Shown: one piece after another, positions 11,444 through 22,071 of the stretch | Layout of the letters: every line of letters starts with the position of its first letter | Numbering within the stretch: position 1 is the first letter of the stretch | Source of the DNA: Symbiodinium natans | Lineage: Eukaryota > Sar > Dinophyceae > Suessiales > Symbiodiniaceae | Reading direction: 5' to 3' | NCBI GenBank assembly: GCA_905221605.1 | Contig: CAJNDS010000791.1 | Span: 248,001-312,000 of the forward strand | DNA length: 64,000 nucleotides | Made by a program: the position numbers and the translations under genes | The notes under the pieces: model-generated | What the model was told of the DNA's origin: nothing | Seen by the model: only the letters and a program-made list of their open reading frames with translations | Database searches by the model: none

Positions 11444-12037
11444 TTCCAAAGGCTTAAGCAACTTAAGCCCTTCGGTTGGGCTTTCGAGATGTTGAGTTTG
11501 TGGAGCATCCTGGGGCTTTTAAACCGAGTCAAAGAAGTCTGTCCAGGGGCTTCTGGGTGCAAGGCTTGCATGAGATTTGAGGTTTAGTCGTAGTCAGGTC
11601 GAGGGGGCTTGGGGTCAGGGCGATGCGATGCGGAATGTGCCTGCTCCTGTGCTGGCTCTTCACAAAGCCACTGACGGCAATCACGAGGCGCAAGCTTCTC
11701 TCTTATCCGAGTAGCACCGTGTCACGCTTTCGAAGAGTTTGATCTTGTTACATCTTCAGTACGTCAGGAAGACGACAACTCCCATATTGCACAGCTTGGG
11801 ATATCTTTACAACTCCGTAACGCACTCACGAGGCAAGTGAATTTACCGTGCCTCATTCCTGTGCCATGCTTCACAGAAACAAATGGACTCCATCTTCTAG
11901 CGGTGCCTACAGAAGCATTGCTCGAAGACGGCGCTCTCAACCCCAAGAAATGAGCCCAAACCTGATAAGTTGGGGGCCCTTCCGAGCCTTAATCCCTGAA
12001 GAGTGACGGATTCTAAACCCAAACGGGGCCGAGCGCC

Positions 12038-12259
12038 ATGGCAAAGCGCAAGCGGAGCCCTCCGCGGCAGGTCGAGGCATCCGCGTCTGCTTTGTTTGAA
12101 CGAACAGAAGCCCAGGTGTCAGCAATCCTGTACCTGAAAAAGGCTCCCTTCAAGGCACTAGCTTGTTGCGAAGTACTCTCTTTCATGCAGTGTGCAGCTT
12201 TACACATGTCATGGCCACGCACGCTTCAAGCCTTCGTTGTTCACCCAAAGTCTTCATAG
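12038..12259 (+). CDS. Small ORF, possible first exon
   Basis: An ATG-started ORF of 73 codons opens with the basic run MAKRKRSPPRQ, which could be a nuclear localisation signal, followed by a helical segment (EASASALFERTEAQ). It may be a first exon or a chance ORF. Not recognised. Confidence 0.3.
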   Translation: MAKRKRSPPRQVEASASALFERTEAQVSAILYLKKAPFKALACCEVLSFMQCAALHMSWPRTLQAFVVHPKSS

Positions 12260-12980
12260 GTTGCTGCTCCTTCCTGTGCTTGGGCCTGCTCAGCTGTGGA
12301 GCGGGTGTAAGTTAAGTTGCCTGTACGTCTTGCATTGCTTGCGAACTGACCGCTGCAAGAAGCAGTAGCCATTTTTGGATGGTAGACCCTGTCCAGACAC
12401 ATCTGCCATCTGAAAATATCAGAGACATGAATGGCATCGGAGGATTCTCTATGAAATGTACCCACCAGATCCCAAGCTCTACACTCTACATCTTGTGTAG
12501 ATGATGTGCATTTTGGGGAGCCGGAATATGGTATTACGCAGGTGCCACATGTAGAGTGCCTCCCCCAAAGCAAGGTCAAGCGTGAGGGTGTGGTGGACCT
12601 GAGTCACATCAAGCCAAAGCTGCGACTGCGGGGGCCCCTGTTGGGGCCTGGATTTGAGGGTCTCGGTGCTTCCGTTAAGCAACCCCCGTGAAATGCGCAA
12701 TCCGCCCTCAAGCTCGAGCTCGAGAGTTTCGACTCGCTTTTCTTAGGTTCTTTTTGGTTCAGGGTTTAAGGATTCTGCACAGAGCTGTTTTAGGGATTCT
12801 AGGGTTTGTGGATGCAGGGCTTGTGCGGGTAAAGGATTTCGGCTCGGAAGGCTCGGGAGCAATTCGCAAACCCTAAGGCTCTCAAGCCTCAAGCCGATCA
12901 TTCTGAGTCATCTCGCAGTCCACTATACCTTCAAGAAGACTTTGAGTCCGCATTTGAGAAAACCCGGAGCCATTGCCCAG

Positions 12981-13116
12981 GAGAGCTGCGGATGCTGAGA
13001 CGGGACAAGGAGACCATCCCCGAAAGACCCCAAAGCGCCCAAATTGACCCCGTTCGGCACTTCAAAAGCCTTGCTCCGCTGCTACTTCGTGACGCGAAGG
13101 AACATGGCAGCCGCAG
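12981..13116 (+). CDS. Exon
   Basis: ATTGCCCAG is followed by LRMLRRDKETIPERPQSAQI and later FKSLAPLLLRDAKEHGSR, ending at GCAG|GT. The whole 136 nt is open and protein-like. Not recognised. Confidence 0.5.
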
Positions 13117-13556
13117 GTGGATTGTGTTTTTTGTGCTTGTCTTCTTTCAGGGCTTCGGAGCCACAGGGACAGGACCCTGAACCAACCCAACCCTGTGAAC
13201 CCCTTAGCAAAACTTGAAGCCTTCAATGCGCAGGAGAGCTGACGTTTCAGTTCCAGAAGACCCCTGCGCGGCCCTCAACGGCCTCTCTGTGGTCAAGCTT
13301 GCATCATGTCCTTTGCAACCCGAAGCTCAAAGTGCCATGAGGGGGGAACCAAGATTCTGTGCAGCTGCGACCTATAGGCCTATAGGATTATTATCATCAG
13401 AGTTTCGCGTTCGGCCTTCACGGGCTTGGATCCAGGGATGGCGTCTGGGGTTGGAGCCCAGGTCAGCCCCACAAGGACCATAGCAGATGCCGAAGCATTG
13501 TTGGCCACCCTTGCAAAGGCCGAGATTGGCTGTGGGCTGGTTTTCCTTCTTAGGAG

Positions 13557-13746
13557 TTGATTCTACTGTTTTTGGCTGTCAAGGTCTCGTCCGCTTCTAG
13601 TGTGTTTGGCTGTCACGGTCTCGTCCGCTTCTACTGTTTTTGGCTGTCACGGTCTCGTCCGCTTCTACTGTTTTTGGCTGTCACGGTCTCGTCCGCTTCT
13701 GCTGTTTGGCTGTCACAGTCTCGTCCGCTTCTACTGTGTTTGGCGG
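13557..13746. repeat. 33-bp minisatellite, block 1
   Basis: About six imperfect copies of a 32-33 bp unit containing GGCTGTCACGGTCTCGTCCG followed by CTTCTACTGTTTTT. Long + strand ORFs here are only the translated repeat. Confidence 0.85.
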
Positions 13747-13749
13747 AAA

Positions 13750-13946
13750 GGGGGGTGATCTGTGTCTTTTTTGTGGGTTACCTGTGTCTTTTTTTCTGTG
13801 TTGCCTGTGTCTTTTTTTAGCTGTTTGTGGTGACGTCTCGAGGAACAGCTTGCTTCATTGTGACGTTTCGCGTGATCTGTGTCATTTTTTTGTGCGTTAT
13901 CTGTGTCTTTTTCTTTTGCATTATCTGTGTCTTTTTCTTTTCGGGC
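13750..13946. repeat. T-rich repeat arm
   Basis: Repeated words of the form CTGTGTCTTTTTTTG with interspersed GGGTTACC or GCGTTATC. The reverse complement of this arm recurs at 14265-14445, giving an inverted pair about 320 nt apart. Confidence 0.7.
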
Positions 13947-14030
13947 AAGCTGATAGAATATAAGGTACAGGTCTTGGCTGGTTTTTGAGGGATCACAAGG
14001 ATGGTATAAATGTAGATCAAAGATAAGTAG

Positions 14031-14062
14031 AGATAGATAGATAGATATATATATATATACAA
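14031..14062. repeat. (ATAG)n/(AT)n microsatellite
   Basis: AGATAGATAGATAGATATATATATATAT lies near the centre of the inverted pair described at 13750 and 14265. Confidence 0.8.
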
Positions 14063-14264
14063 TATGTACGGATATGTCCTCGGTGGTACAGTGGCAGCCC
14101 TTCAGAACTCCTTCTCTTTGCGGTTCCTTCCCTCTAAAGCCTAAGCCCCAAACCTGCAAAACCTTCAACCCCTGATCCGGGGACCCAGGCCGTGGAATCC
14201 TGCAAGCATACACACTCAACCCTGAAACCCCAAACCCTCTCCCAAAACCTAAACCCTCAACACA

Positions 14265-14445
14265 AAAAGCCAAAAAGACGCAGATGACCCCCAAAAAAAG
14301 ACACAGATAACCCACGGTGGAAGCAAAAGCGTGACGCGCTGCAGGAAACCAAGACCAAAAAGACGCAGATCAGCAGAACAAAAAGACGCCATCAACATGA
14401 AAAAAAGAGACGCAGATAACCAAAAAAAGACGCAGATAACTTCTT
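14265..14445. repeat. A-rich repeat arm (inverted copy)
   Basis: AAAAAGACGCAGATAACC-type words are the reverse complement of the T-rich words at 13750-13946. Several copies alternate with single-copy sequence. Confidence 0.7.
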
Positions 14446-14449
14446 CTCC

Positions 14450-15155
14450 GTGTTTGGCTGTCACGGTCTCGTTCGCTTCTACTGTTTTTGGCTGTCACGC
14501 TCTCGTCCGCTTCTACTGTTTTTGGCCGTCACGGTCTCGTCCGCTTCTACTGTTTTTGCTGTTGGCTGTGACGTCTCGTCCGCTTCCACTGTTTTTGGCT
14601 GTCACGGTCTAGTCTGCTTCTACTGTTTTGGCTGTCACGGTCTCGTCCGCTTCGACTGTTTTTGGCTGTTAAGGTCTCGTCCGCTTCTACTGTTTTTGGC
14701 TGTTAAGGTCTCGTCTGCTTCTACTGTTTTTGGCCGTCACAGTCTCGTCCGCTTCTACTGTTTTTGGCCGTCACGGTCTCGTCCGCTTCTACAGTTTTTG
14801 GTGTCGCGGTCTCGTCTGCTTCTACTGTTTTTGGCTGTCACGCAAACCTTGTCGTCGTTGTCACGGTCTCGTCCGCTCTAATGTTTTTGGCCGTCACGGT
14901 CTCGTCCGCTGCTACAGTACTGTTTTTGCCCGTCACGGTCTCGTCCGTCCGCTTCTACTGTTTTTGGCCGTCACGGTCTCGTCCGCTTCTGCTGTTTTTG
15001 GTCGTCACGGTCTCGTCCGCTGCTACAGTACTGTTTTTGCCCGTCACGGTCTCGTCCGCTTCCATTGTTTTTTGCTGTCACGGTCTCGTCCGCTTCTACT
15101 GTCTTTGGCTGTCACGGTCTCGTCCGCTTCTACTAACTGTTTTTGGCCATCACGT
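14450..15155. repeat. 33-bp minisatellite, block 2
   Basis: About twenty copies of the same unit as block 1, in the same orientation, with small length changes (32-37 bp) and substitutions. Two-unit higher-order patterns (CTACAGTACTGTTTTTGCCC) recur at about 14920 and 15022. Confidence 0.9.
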
Positions 15156-16679
15156 TTTGTTGAACCGTTTTCAGGAACGCCCATTTTTCCTCTTCCTCTA
15201 TTTCCATTCAGAGGTTTGCTTGTGCATCAGCACTTACAATCGGAGTACTTTTTGATGCACCGGCTTGCTCACAGGCAGCCACCGTAGTCCTAAAGCTCCG
15301 AACCTGAGTCCCATCAGCTGCCGCAGGAGCAACTGTCTTGTCCAACCACCCCTGGCTTGTAGGTGGCCTAGAGTTTAAAGTTTAAGGACTTCATGTAGCA
15401 AGGGATGCATGCAACCAAAATCCCGTCTGAGAGTGCAAGTGGGGGCTACTGGGCAGCTCCCCACCCTTCAATAAACCTCTGACTTAGACTGCGCTGGACT
15501 GGGTTTACTGGTTGAAGGGTTTTTGGGTGAAGCCAGCAGAGTCCAGCGCATCTGGTCAGGAGACATGCCACGGAGATGCGACCCACGAGGCTTGACAAGT
15601 GCTTTGGACCCCACAGGAATTCGAAGCCTCAGCCACCAACCCCAAACACAACTGATTTCAAGGAGAGGCGCAAGTCGGACGAACAAAGAGGGCCTTTACA
15701 TCCCCAACCCTAAGCCCCAGCCCCCCCTCAGAACTGGATGCGCCAGCCCCAGCGCCGATGGTGCCAGCAGATGGTCGGGAGCCCCGAAGTTCGTACATAT
15801 GCAACATTCAGGAATAAGTTCGTGTGTATACTATATGTACATACTTCTCTTTTTTCGCATTCGTAGTGCTGTTGCTGTTCTTATTCGGACCAACATTGTT
15901 ATTGCGAACGTGTTTGTTGTTCTTCTTGTTAGCTTTAGGAGTTTCGCTCCAGCTTGGGATGCGGGGTTGTAGGATCGGGTTGATGTCCTTTAGAGAATGC
16001 GAAGGTCAGGACCTGCACCTGCACTGCATTGTCACTGCGACAACTCCCAAGGGTTTGATTTTCCAGACTTCCGAAGCTAAGACCCCTCAAGTGCTTGTGT
16101 CTGCCTTTAGGGCCGAGCTCGGGAGTATGGCTTTTTGTTGGGAGTTTAGGGCTGGATCCAGGGTTTGAGTTGAGGGGCGTTAGTCTTGCGACCTTCTTCC
16201 CTTAGGGCCTTAGGGCCTTGGGGGTACTGTGATCTCGGGATGCCAGGGCTCTTCAACGATGTAGCTTCTTGGCCGGGAAACAGCCCAAACTCTCACCCTA
16301 AACCCTTCACTGTGTCAAGCCCGAAAGCTTTAACCGGCCCCAAATCAACTTGTTCAGCTTTACACTCTAAACTTGGATCCCATATATCCTAACACCCCAT
16401 AAACCCTATAAGCCCTATAAACCCTACAAGCCTTGTAAACCCTATAAGCCCTATAATCACTGTAAATGCAAGAAGCCCCAAACCCTACACTTCAACCCTG
16501 AGCTTTTTAAACGCTTGAGCCCCCTGAGCCCGCGGAGCCCCCGGAGCCCTGAGCCCCGAACCCTCAAGGCCCTCTAGACTTTCCAAAGCCTATCTGCGAA
16601 GACCCTCAGAAGCCCCACATACTCTCCAAGCAGCCTTAAACCCTATCAGCGATCAGCAACCCAGAAGCCCTGGTAAAGA
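15156..16679. other. Intron or spacer
   Basis: No convincing exon is seen. Near 16390-16470 there are CCCTATAAG-type repeats, a variant of the telomere-like heptamer. Confidence 0.35.
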
Positions 16680-16756
16680 CGAGGTCGCCGAGCTGCCCAA
16701 AGAACGGCGGCGGCGGCTGCGGCAGCGCTTCTACGACCTGAAGGATGGTCTGAAGT
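16680..16756 (+). CDS. Candidate basic exon
   Basis: After TGGTAAAG the frame reads DEVAELPKERRRRLRQRFYD then LKDGLK, a strongly charged helix. Possible donors are GA (AAG|GATGGT) or GT (GATG|GTCTGA). Not recognised. Confidence 0.5.
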
Positions 16757-16799
16757 GTAGATGGGATATGCCCAGGGTTTGGGAGTTCAGATGGGTTAG

Positions 16800-16968
16800 G
16801 ATGGATTTGGACGGGTTTGGGTGGGTTTAGGGTTTAGGGTTTAGGGTTTGGGGTTTGGGGTTTGGGGTTTGGGGTTTGGGGTTTGGGGTTTGGGGTTTGG
16901 GGTTTGGGGTTTATGGGTTTAGGTTTTAGGGTTTAGGGTTTAGGGTTTTGGGTTTAGGGTTTAGGGCC
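16800..16968. repeat. Interstitial telomere-like array
   Basis: Head-to-tail heptamers: first TTTAGGG, then about nine to ten copies of TTTGGGG, then TTTAGGG again with one-base slips. It is the longest clean run of such repeats in the window. The exons on both sides argue against a chromosome end here. Confidence 0.9.
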
Positions 16969-17411
16969 TTGGCGGTAAGATAGGGTTGACCAAAATGACC
17001 CCAAAATGACCCCAGCTCTCCCAAACCTCGCGGGTGGCTGGTGAGTCCGCAGTTTGCAGCCACAAATTTGGTTAATCTGCAGGGACTCACGTGCCACGAG
17101 CCATCCAGCTAGTGGTTCAACTCTCCGTCATATCGGCACAGCAAGCGCCCCTGTTAGTATATTGCCTATATCCACTCCCCCACCCTTGGTGCACCAGTGC
17201 GCCGGGGGCGCGTCATGTTGCGAGGGTTGTGAGCTGTTGGGACGGAGTATGGCTTTCCCAAGGTTGGGCCTTTTGATTGAATTTCAGGTGGTAGGCTGGC
17301 TTGTTCTTGTTGACTACATGCTTCTTGGCCTTATACTCTGCCGCACGCTGGCAGGCTTAGAGAATTCCCCGTAGCTCTTGCATCGAGTTTTGTGCTCCGT
17401 TTTGGCTGCCC

Positions 17412-17572
17412 GCCAGGACTCGACAGTGGTAGAGGACATTTCAACTTGCAAGAATACAGGGTCTACAAACCCTCCACCGACAACCGGCCAGAAGTTAGTA
17501 CAGCAGTTTGAACTCTTCCTTGTTTTACACCCCTCGAAGCGCGAAGCCGAAAACTCGTGGAGTTTTGGGTAG
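17412..17572 (+). CDS. Candidate exon
   Basis: After GCCCGCCAG the frame reads DSTVVEDISTCKNTGSTNPP and later QKLVQQFELFLVLHPSKREA, closing with a stop at 17572. It may splice out earlier. Protein-like but not recognised. Confidence 0.4.
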
Positions 17573-17665
17573 GAAGTCTCCGGAGCACACAATGTAAGGG
17601 CTTAGGGAGAAGCATTCTTCCTTTACAGATGATTGTTGAAGGCACAGGGTCATAGTTCAGGGTGA

Positions 17666-17760
17666 ATGGTCTTGCGGGACGTCATCAAGAGCTTCAAGTT
17701 GCGACTTGTGCTGACTGGAACCATCCCAGGCAACTCAAAACCCAACACGGTGATTTCTAT
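17666..17760 (+). CDS. Candidate exon
   Basis: The frame reads VLRDVIKSFKLRLVLTGTIP, an alternating hydrophobic pattern typical of a folded domain. Borders are not resolved. Confidence 0.4.
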
Positions 17761-17917
17761 GCATCATCCTCTCCAACCTGTACGAAAGTCCTGGACTTCT
17801 ACATCTTTCAAGCCTGAGCTCGAAACTGTCGCAGCTACCGTCAGCTACCCCTTTGATTTAAAGTTATGAGTGCAGGATTGGAATAAAACGAATCAGCAGA
17901 AGCCTACTAAAACTGAC

Positions 17918-18073
17918 ATGGCCGGGCTAGGCAGGCGCTACGGTAGACGGGTTCCTGTTTTGCCTTTACGGGAGATATACAGGGATCTTAACGAAGGCTC
18001 ATATGTCATATTGGGAGTTGACTCAAGCTCAATCTCTTGCTGGCGAGGAAGACTTCGCAAATCGGTGGGGTGA
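17918..18073 (+). CDS. Candidate exon
   Basis: The frame reads MAGLGRRYGRRVPVLPLREI, then YRDLNEGSYVILGVDSSS, and stops at 18073. The 3' border may be an internal donor. Not recognised. Confidence 0.4.
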   Translation: MAGLGRRYGRRVPVLPLREIYRDLNEGSYVILGVDSSSISCWRGRLRKSVG

Positions 18074-18519
18074 CACTTCAGCAACCTGCCAGCATGATAA
18101 GCAAAGTCCCTGTCAACCCTACCGGGGACCATTTTTGTTTTGTTTGGCCCCATTGTTTTGGGGGGGCTCTGTGTTGTCTTAGAAACACCGTAAACCCTAA
18201 TCCCTAAACCCCAAACCCCAAACCCTAAGCCCTAAACCCGAAATGGAGAGAAAACTAAGGACAATACAAGTTTCCCTCTGCTTCTAAGACACAAGTTTGC
18301 AGGAGTATGGCTTCAGGGCCAGGTTGCATTTTTCTACTGAGCATGTTTTCGGCTCAGAATTTGATGTTGGCTCTTCATAATGGGTTTTTGTTATTGAGTC
18401 AAGCTCAGCCACTCTAAACCTGGTAAAAGGGTTTCAGCTGAGTGGGGTCTTTGTCATTGCACTACAGAGGTACAAACTCTAGCTCTGAGGGTTCGTGGAT
18501 CTTCGCTGCTGTTTACTAG

Positions 18520-18606
18520 GACTTTGCCTCAACCGCTCTCGAGTACTGGTTGGAGAACAAGTCGCTCGAGGACCCCCGCAAAGCCTTGCAATCGGATCTC
18601 CAATAA
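18520..18606 (+). CDS. Terminal exon with stop
   Basis: TTTACTAG is followed in phase 0 by DFASTALEYWLENKSLEDPR, then KALQSDLQ and a TAA. Its 28 codons look like a natural C-terminus, and the phase matches several upstream exons. I take this as the end of the gene or genes occupying 3.0-18.6 kb. Confidence 0.6.
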   Translation, partial: DFASTALEYWLENKSLEDPRKALQSDLQ

Positions 18607-18969
18607 TCGTTTCTTGGCCGGGGCCATAGTTTCTTTGCAGGGCGGCTCTATACTCCAAACCATCTAGCAAACAGGTGATCGAGACCAGGCAAGCACAAAG
18701 AAAAGATAAAAAGACGAGAAAGGAACATAGAAAGACAAGAAAGAATTAGGTAAAGAGAAAGCAATGCAGTAGTAGGAAAAAGACCAAACGAAACGAATTA
18801 AAGAAAGACATAGTTGATTAATGAATGCAGAAGAGGTACCAGGACAGTGAAACAAATAGCGCGCTAGATGCGTCAAGAAAGAACCGCCAGACAGAAATAG
18901 AACAAGGAATCCAGAACTAAACGCCGAAAGCAATAGATAATGAACAAGTGAGTTAATGAATTGTTGAAT

Positions 18970-19326
18970 CAGTGAGTGGATGAATTGAATGGGATGGAAT
19001 GGGATGGAATGGAAAGGAAAGGAATGGAAAGGAATGGAAAGGAATGGAAAGGAATGGAAAGGAATGGAAAGGAATGGAAAGGAATGGAAAGGAATGGAAA
19101 GGAATGGAAAGGAATGGAAAGGAATGGAAAGGAATGGAAAGGAATGGAAAGGAATGAATGAAATGAATGAAATGAATGAAATGAATGAAATGAATGAAAT
19201 GAATGAAATGAATGAAATGAATGAAATGAATGAAATGAATGAAATGAATGAAATGAATGAAATGAAATGAATTGAAATGAAATGAAATGAAGTGAAATAA
19301 AATGAAGTGAATCGAAATGAATGAGT
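18970..19326. repeat. Satellite array: (GGAATGGAAA)n then (GAATGAAAT)n
   Basis: About fourteen perfect 10-bp units run to about 19155 and pass directly into about twelve perfect 9-bp units to 19265, then decay. The antisense ORF full of FIHFIHF is only translated repeat. Confidence 0.95.
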
Positions 19327-19479
19327 TAATGAATGAATGAGAAAGGGAGTGAATGTCCCCTAGACAGAGAGAGATGACAAAGAAGACGGTGCCTGGACTT
19401 CTGTCTCCCAGATCCCAAGCCCTTCCTGACATCCTGAGTAGAGGAGCGTGTGAGCTTCCATCCCGGCCCCGCAGCGTAG

Positions 19480-19621
19480 GCACAAAAACCTTGCATCAAG
19501 ATTCTATAACCCCTGGCTTGAACTATGGCCAAGCATTGACAATTCAATGAACCGGTGCCAGGATGTCCTGGCAAGAGCGAAAGAGCTGGGCCAGCTGGAG
19601 GATCCTGCCCGCAGCTGCTGG
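19480..19621 (+). CDS. Exon of multi-exon gene
   Basis: After GCAGCGTAG the frame reads HKNLASRFYNPWLELWPSID, then NSMNRCQDVLARAKELGQLE and DPARSC. Open for 46 codons with clear protein composition. It is the first visible exon of a series that runs to 21.7 kb. Not recognised. Confidence 0.55.
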
Positions 19622-19701
19622 GTTTAGGAGTTTGGGGGCTTTAGGCGGTTCAGAGGTTTAGAGGCTGGTTTAAGGGTTTGGGGTTAGGGGCTGGCTTCTA
19701 G

Positions 19702-19803
19702 GGGGCCCGTCGGCTCCAGGAGGATCTCTTCTTCGGCTGTTTCCTCCGCGGCCCTGCGATTGACTCCTTCGCCTGGGCTGAGGACTTGGAATTAGAGGCA
19801 CAG
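19702..19803 (+). CDS. Exon, phase 0
   Basis: GGCTTCTAG is followed by GARRLQEDLFFGCFLRGPAI then DSFAWAEDLELEAQ. No GT donor is evident; a GA donor is possible. Not recognised. Confidence 0.55.
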
Positions 19804-19979
19804 GGAACCCTGATGCCATGAACCGAAAGCCTGAAGCCCTAAGTCCTAAACCCAAAACCCCAAATCAACATGCTTACGAGTGCTGTTCAACATGGTCCAA
19901 CGAACTCTCCCCCCCCCAGCCCTGGCCGAACTTTTAGGTTTTCTAGCGACTTTTGGCTGCTTTTCGGTTCTTTGGTCAG

Positions 19980-20047
19980 GCAGTTGGGTCGAGGATCTGA
20001 TCTTGGTGGTGACGCCTTACTTTCTGCAAGAATTCCGGAAGCCAGGG
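19980..20047 (+). CDS. Exon
   Basis: CTTTGGTCAG is followed by SWVEDLILVVTPYFLQEFRK-PG, hydrophobic strand then helix, with a GT donor at 20048. Another frame is also open here, but this one is more protein-like. Confidence 0.45.
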
Positions 20048-20082
20048 GTCTAAGTGGTGTTCCGTTAAGGGATTACGAACAG

Positions 20083-20180
20083 GGCATTTGGTCCACTGAA
20101 GCCACTCCGATGCAGACTCTGCGGGGCCTGATCAAGAAGATCGAAGGCCCGGAGTCGTATGCCGCTTGCCTGATATGTGG
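20083..20180 (+). CDS. Exon
   Basis: ACGAACAG leads in phase 0 to GIWSTEATPMQTLRGLIKKI, then EGPESYAACLIC, ending at TGG|GTCC. Not recognised. Confidence 0.55.
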
Positions 20181-20561
20181 GTCCTGGATACCGACATCGC
20201 CCTGAGCCCTCCTGAAACCCCCTTAAACCCTTGAAGCCCTGAAGCCCTGATGCCGCAGCACAGAGGTCTTTCATACCCAGCCGTGGAACTGCTTTGAGCA
20301 GGCCTGCGTGGCTTGCTGAGCCCCAAACCCTGTGGCTTCAGTACGGCTTGGGGCTCAGGGTTGGGAAACGCCGATAACTGATAACCCACGTCTCTGTCAC
20401 AGAGTTCCCGACACCGAAGTTCTTAACAGTCTTGGGTGCTTAGGTTTTTTTTTGTACGTACCCTGCGCTGAGTTCCTGAGGGTTATAAATAGCAGTCCTT
20501 CCCTCATGGGGTAAGGATTTTGGTCCCTGAATGCCGGAGACTTGCCTTTGTGCATTGGCAG

Positions 20562-20603
20562 GCCGGCGAGAATATTCCAGTGCCCGATCTGCGACTTGGT
20601 TCG
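20562..20603 (+). CDS. Small exon, phase 0
   Basis: Fourteen codons (AGENIPVPDLRLGS) lie between TGCATTGGCAG and a GTCAAA donor. Exact triplet length supports the call. Confidence 0.5.
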
Positions 20604-20793
20604 GTCAAACACCAGAACCGCAGCCCCAAATCCCCACATCAGCTCCATAGTACCTCATAGTACTTCAAACTGCCACCCCCAAACGCCACGTCTCCCCCCT
20701 CCCCCTCCAAGAATCCCAACAAAAACACGCTCCACGGCGTCCTTTTCTGAATCTCAAGCCCTGAACTCCGCTAGTTGTTTTTGGTGATTATAG

Positions 20794-20926
20794 GCTCTGC
20801 AAGGTCGGCCAGCAAGTTGTAGAATGTTGCAGTCGGGCAGGGTCGCCGCCATCAAGTCCAAGCTGCTGCATCGACCGTTGAAGAGTTTAAAAGACCTTCT
20901 CAAACTCAACAAGGAATCTTTTGAGG
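20794..20926 (+). CDS. Exon
   Basis: GATTATAG is followed in phase 0 by ALQGRPASCRMLQSGRVAAI, then KSKLLHRPLKSLKDLLKLNK and ESFE, ending at GAGG|GT. The basic, leucine-rich second half is helical. Not recognised. Confidence 0.6.
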
Positions 20927-21638
20927 GTCCAGAGCCCAGTCTATTATGTCTATCTGAGAGGCAGCTGGAGGATGGGCAGGGGTCCTTGAACACAAGGCCG
21001 GGGGAGAGGTGCGTGAAAATTGCGAGTATAGTAGGGGTTCGGGTCAAGTTTTGCTCAAGTGATGTAAGTGTGTCATCTTAGTTCCGAGGCCTTGGTTGAG
21101 GGTTGCGGTTCATCTCCACAAAGCCCGCTGCATGAGGGCAATTTGAGCATGTCTTGTCATTGCCTGAAGGTGGGACTACGACGTGAAGGGGAAAGACAGG
21201 ACGGGGCTTTTGACTTTCTGACCTGAGCCACCCCCCCCCCCCCCCTCCAGTAAGATCCTCAAATCTGAGCCTAAAGCCCTGAACTTCAAGGTCCAACTGT
21301 GAACCCGACAGGCAACAGGACCCAATGCCCTTAAACCCTAGATGTGCTGTCTTTATGGTCTTATGGTCTTGGACGCTTAAGAGTTTGATGCTGATACGAC
21401 TAGCAGTACGTCCCAGCCATCCCTGAGCCAACCATTTGTGGGTGGTGCAGGAGAGTTCGGCTTCTTTTCAAGTTGGAAAGTAGTCGTACGGGACCTCGTA
21501 CGTGTGTGAATCTTAAAGCCCCGCAGCTCCATGTGGCATGGCCTGTGAACGCTTAGGGCTTGGGTTAAGAATGGGCGGGATCCTTGTTCCCAAAACCCGT
21601 GAGTGTGTGTAGGGTGAACTCATCCCTGGGGCTTCCAG

Positions 21639-21705
21639 GACGGACGTCGAAATGTTAGACGACTATCTTGTTCGTATGCAAGCACTCGTGCAGAATTCGG
21701 ACTCG
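21639..21705 (+). CDS. Exon
   Basis: GGCTTCCAG is followed by TDVEMLDDYLVRMQALVQNS then DS, with a consensus GTGAGG donor at 21706. One of the best exon calls in the window; the protein is not recognised. Confidence 0.65.
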
Positions 21706-22071
21706 GTGAGGCCGGCTGTTGTGAGTCTCACTCATGACTCATGGTTGCTAAGAACATCCAGGGAAAGGAGTTCTTCTGGCCTCTAGATGCTCGTTGTTTC
21801 TGGCTTATGGTGTCAGACACCGGCCAGTCAATCATGGACCGAAGCTGAGACAATTTATTGCCGTCCTGTGTCCAGAGTCAAGACTAAGTCGAGCCAGCAC
21901 GGCCAGTAAGTTGAAGACAAACAGAAGCGTCCAAAGCCTTGCCTTGTCCAACAGGAATTAGGCGTACTCCAGTCCATCAAATCAGGATAGGCACCCGGGA
22001 AACGAACTCATGTGTGCCAGCGGTCCAGGCTCCAAACTCCAAGGTTTACCCTGCAGGGGTAAGACCTTAGG
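21706..22071. other. Spacer or intron before the transposon
   Basis: No exon is seen between the donor at 21706 and the transposon. If the gene continues, the element sits in one of its introns. Confidence 0.4.

Noticed and set aside
13731-14315. 194-codon minus-strand ORF rich in DTDNAKEKDT
   Set aside because: It is a translation of the A-rich repeat arm and flanking spacer.
14450-15155. CRISPR array
   Set aside because: The 33-bp units are contiguous and themselves vary; there are no unique spacers, and the genome is eukaryotic.
16800-16968. Chromosome end
   Set aside because: Exons lie on both sides and the array is only about 170 nt, so it is interstitial.
18970-19160. Contamination by vertebrate GGAAT satellite
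   Set aside because: The unit is 10 bp (GGAATGGAAA) rather than 5 bp, and flanking sequence is continuous with the rest of the window.
18953-19483. 176-codon minus-strand ORF with FIHFIHF repeats
   Set aside because: Translated 9- and 10-bp satellite.
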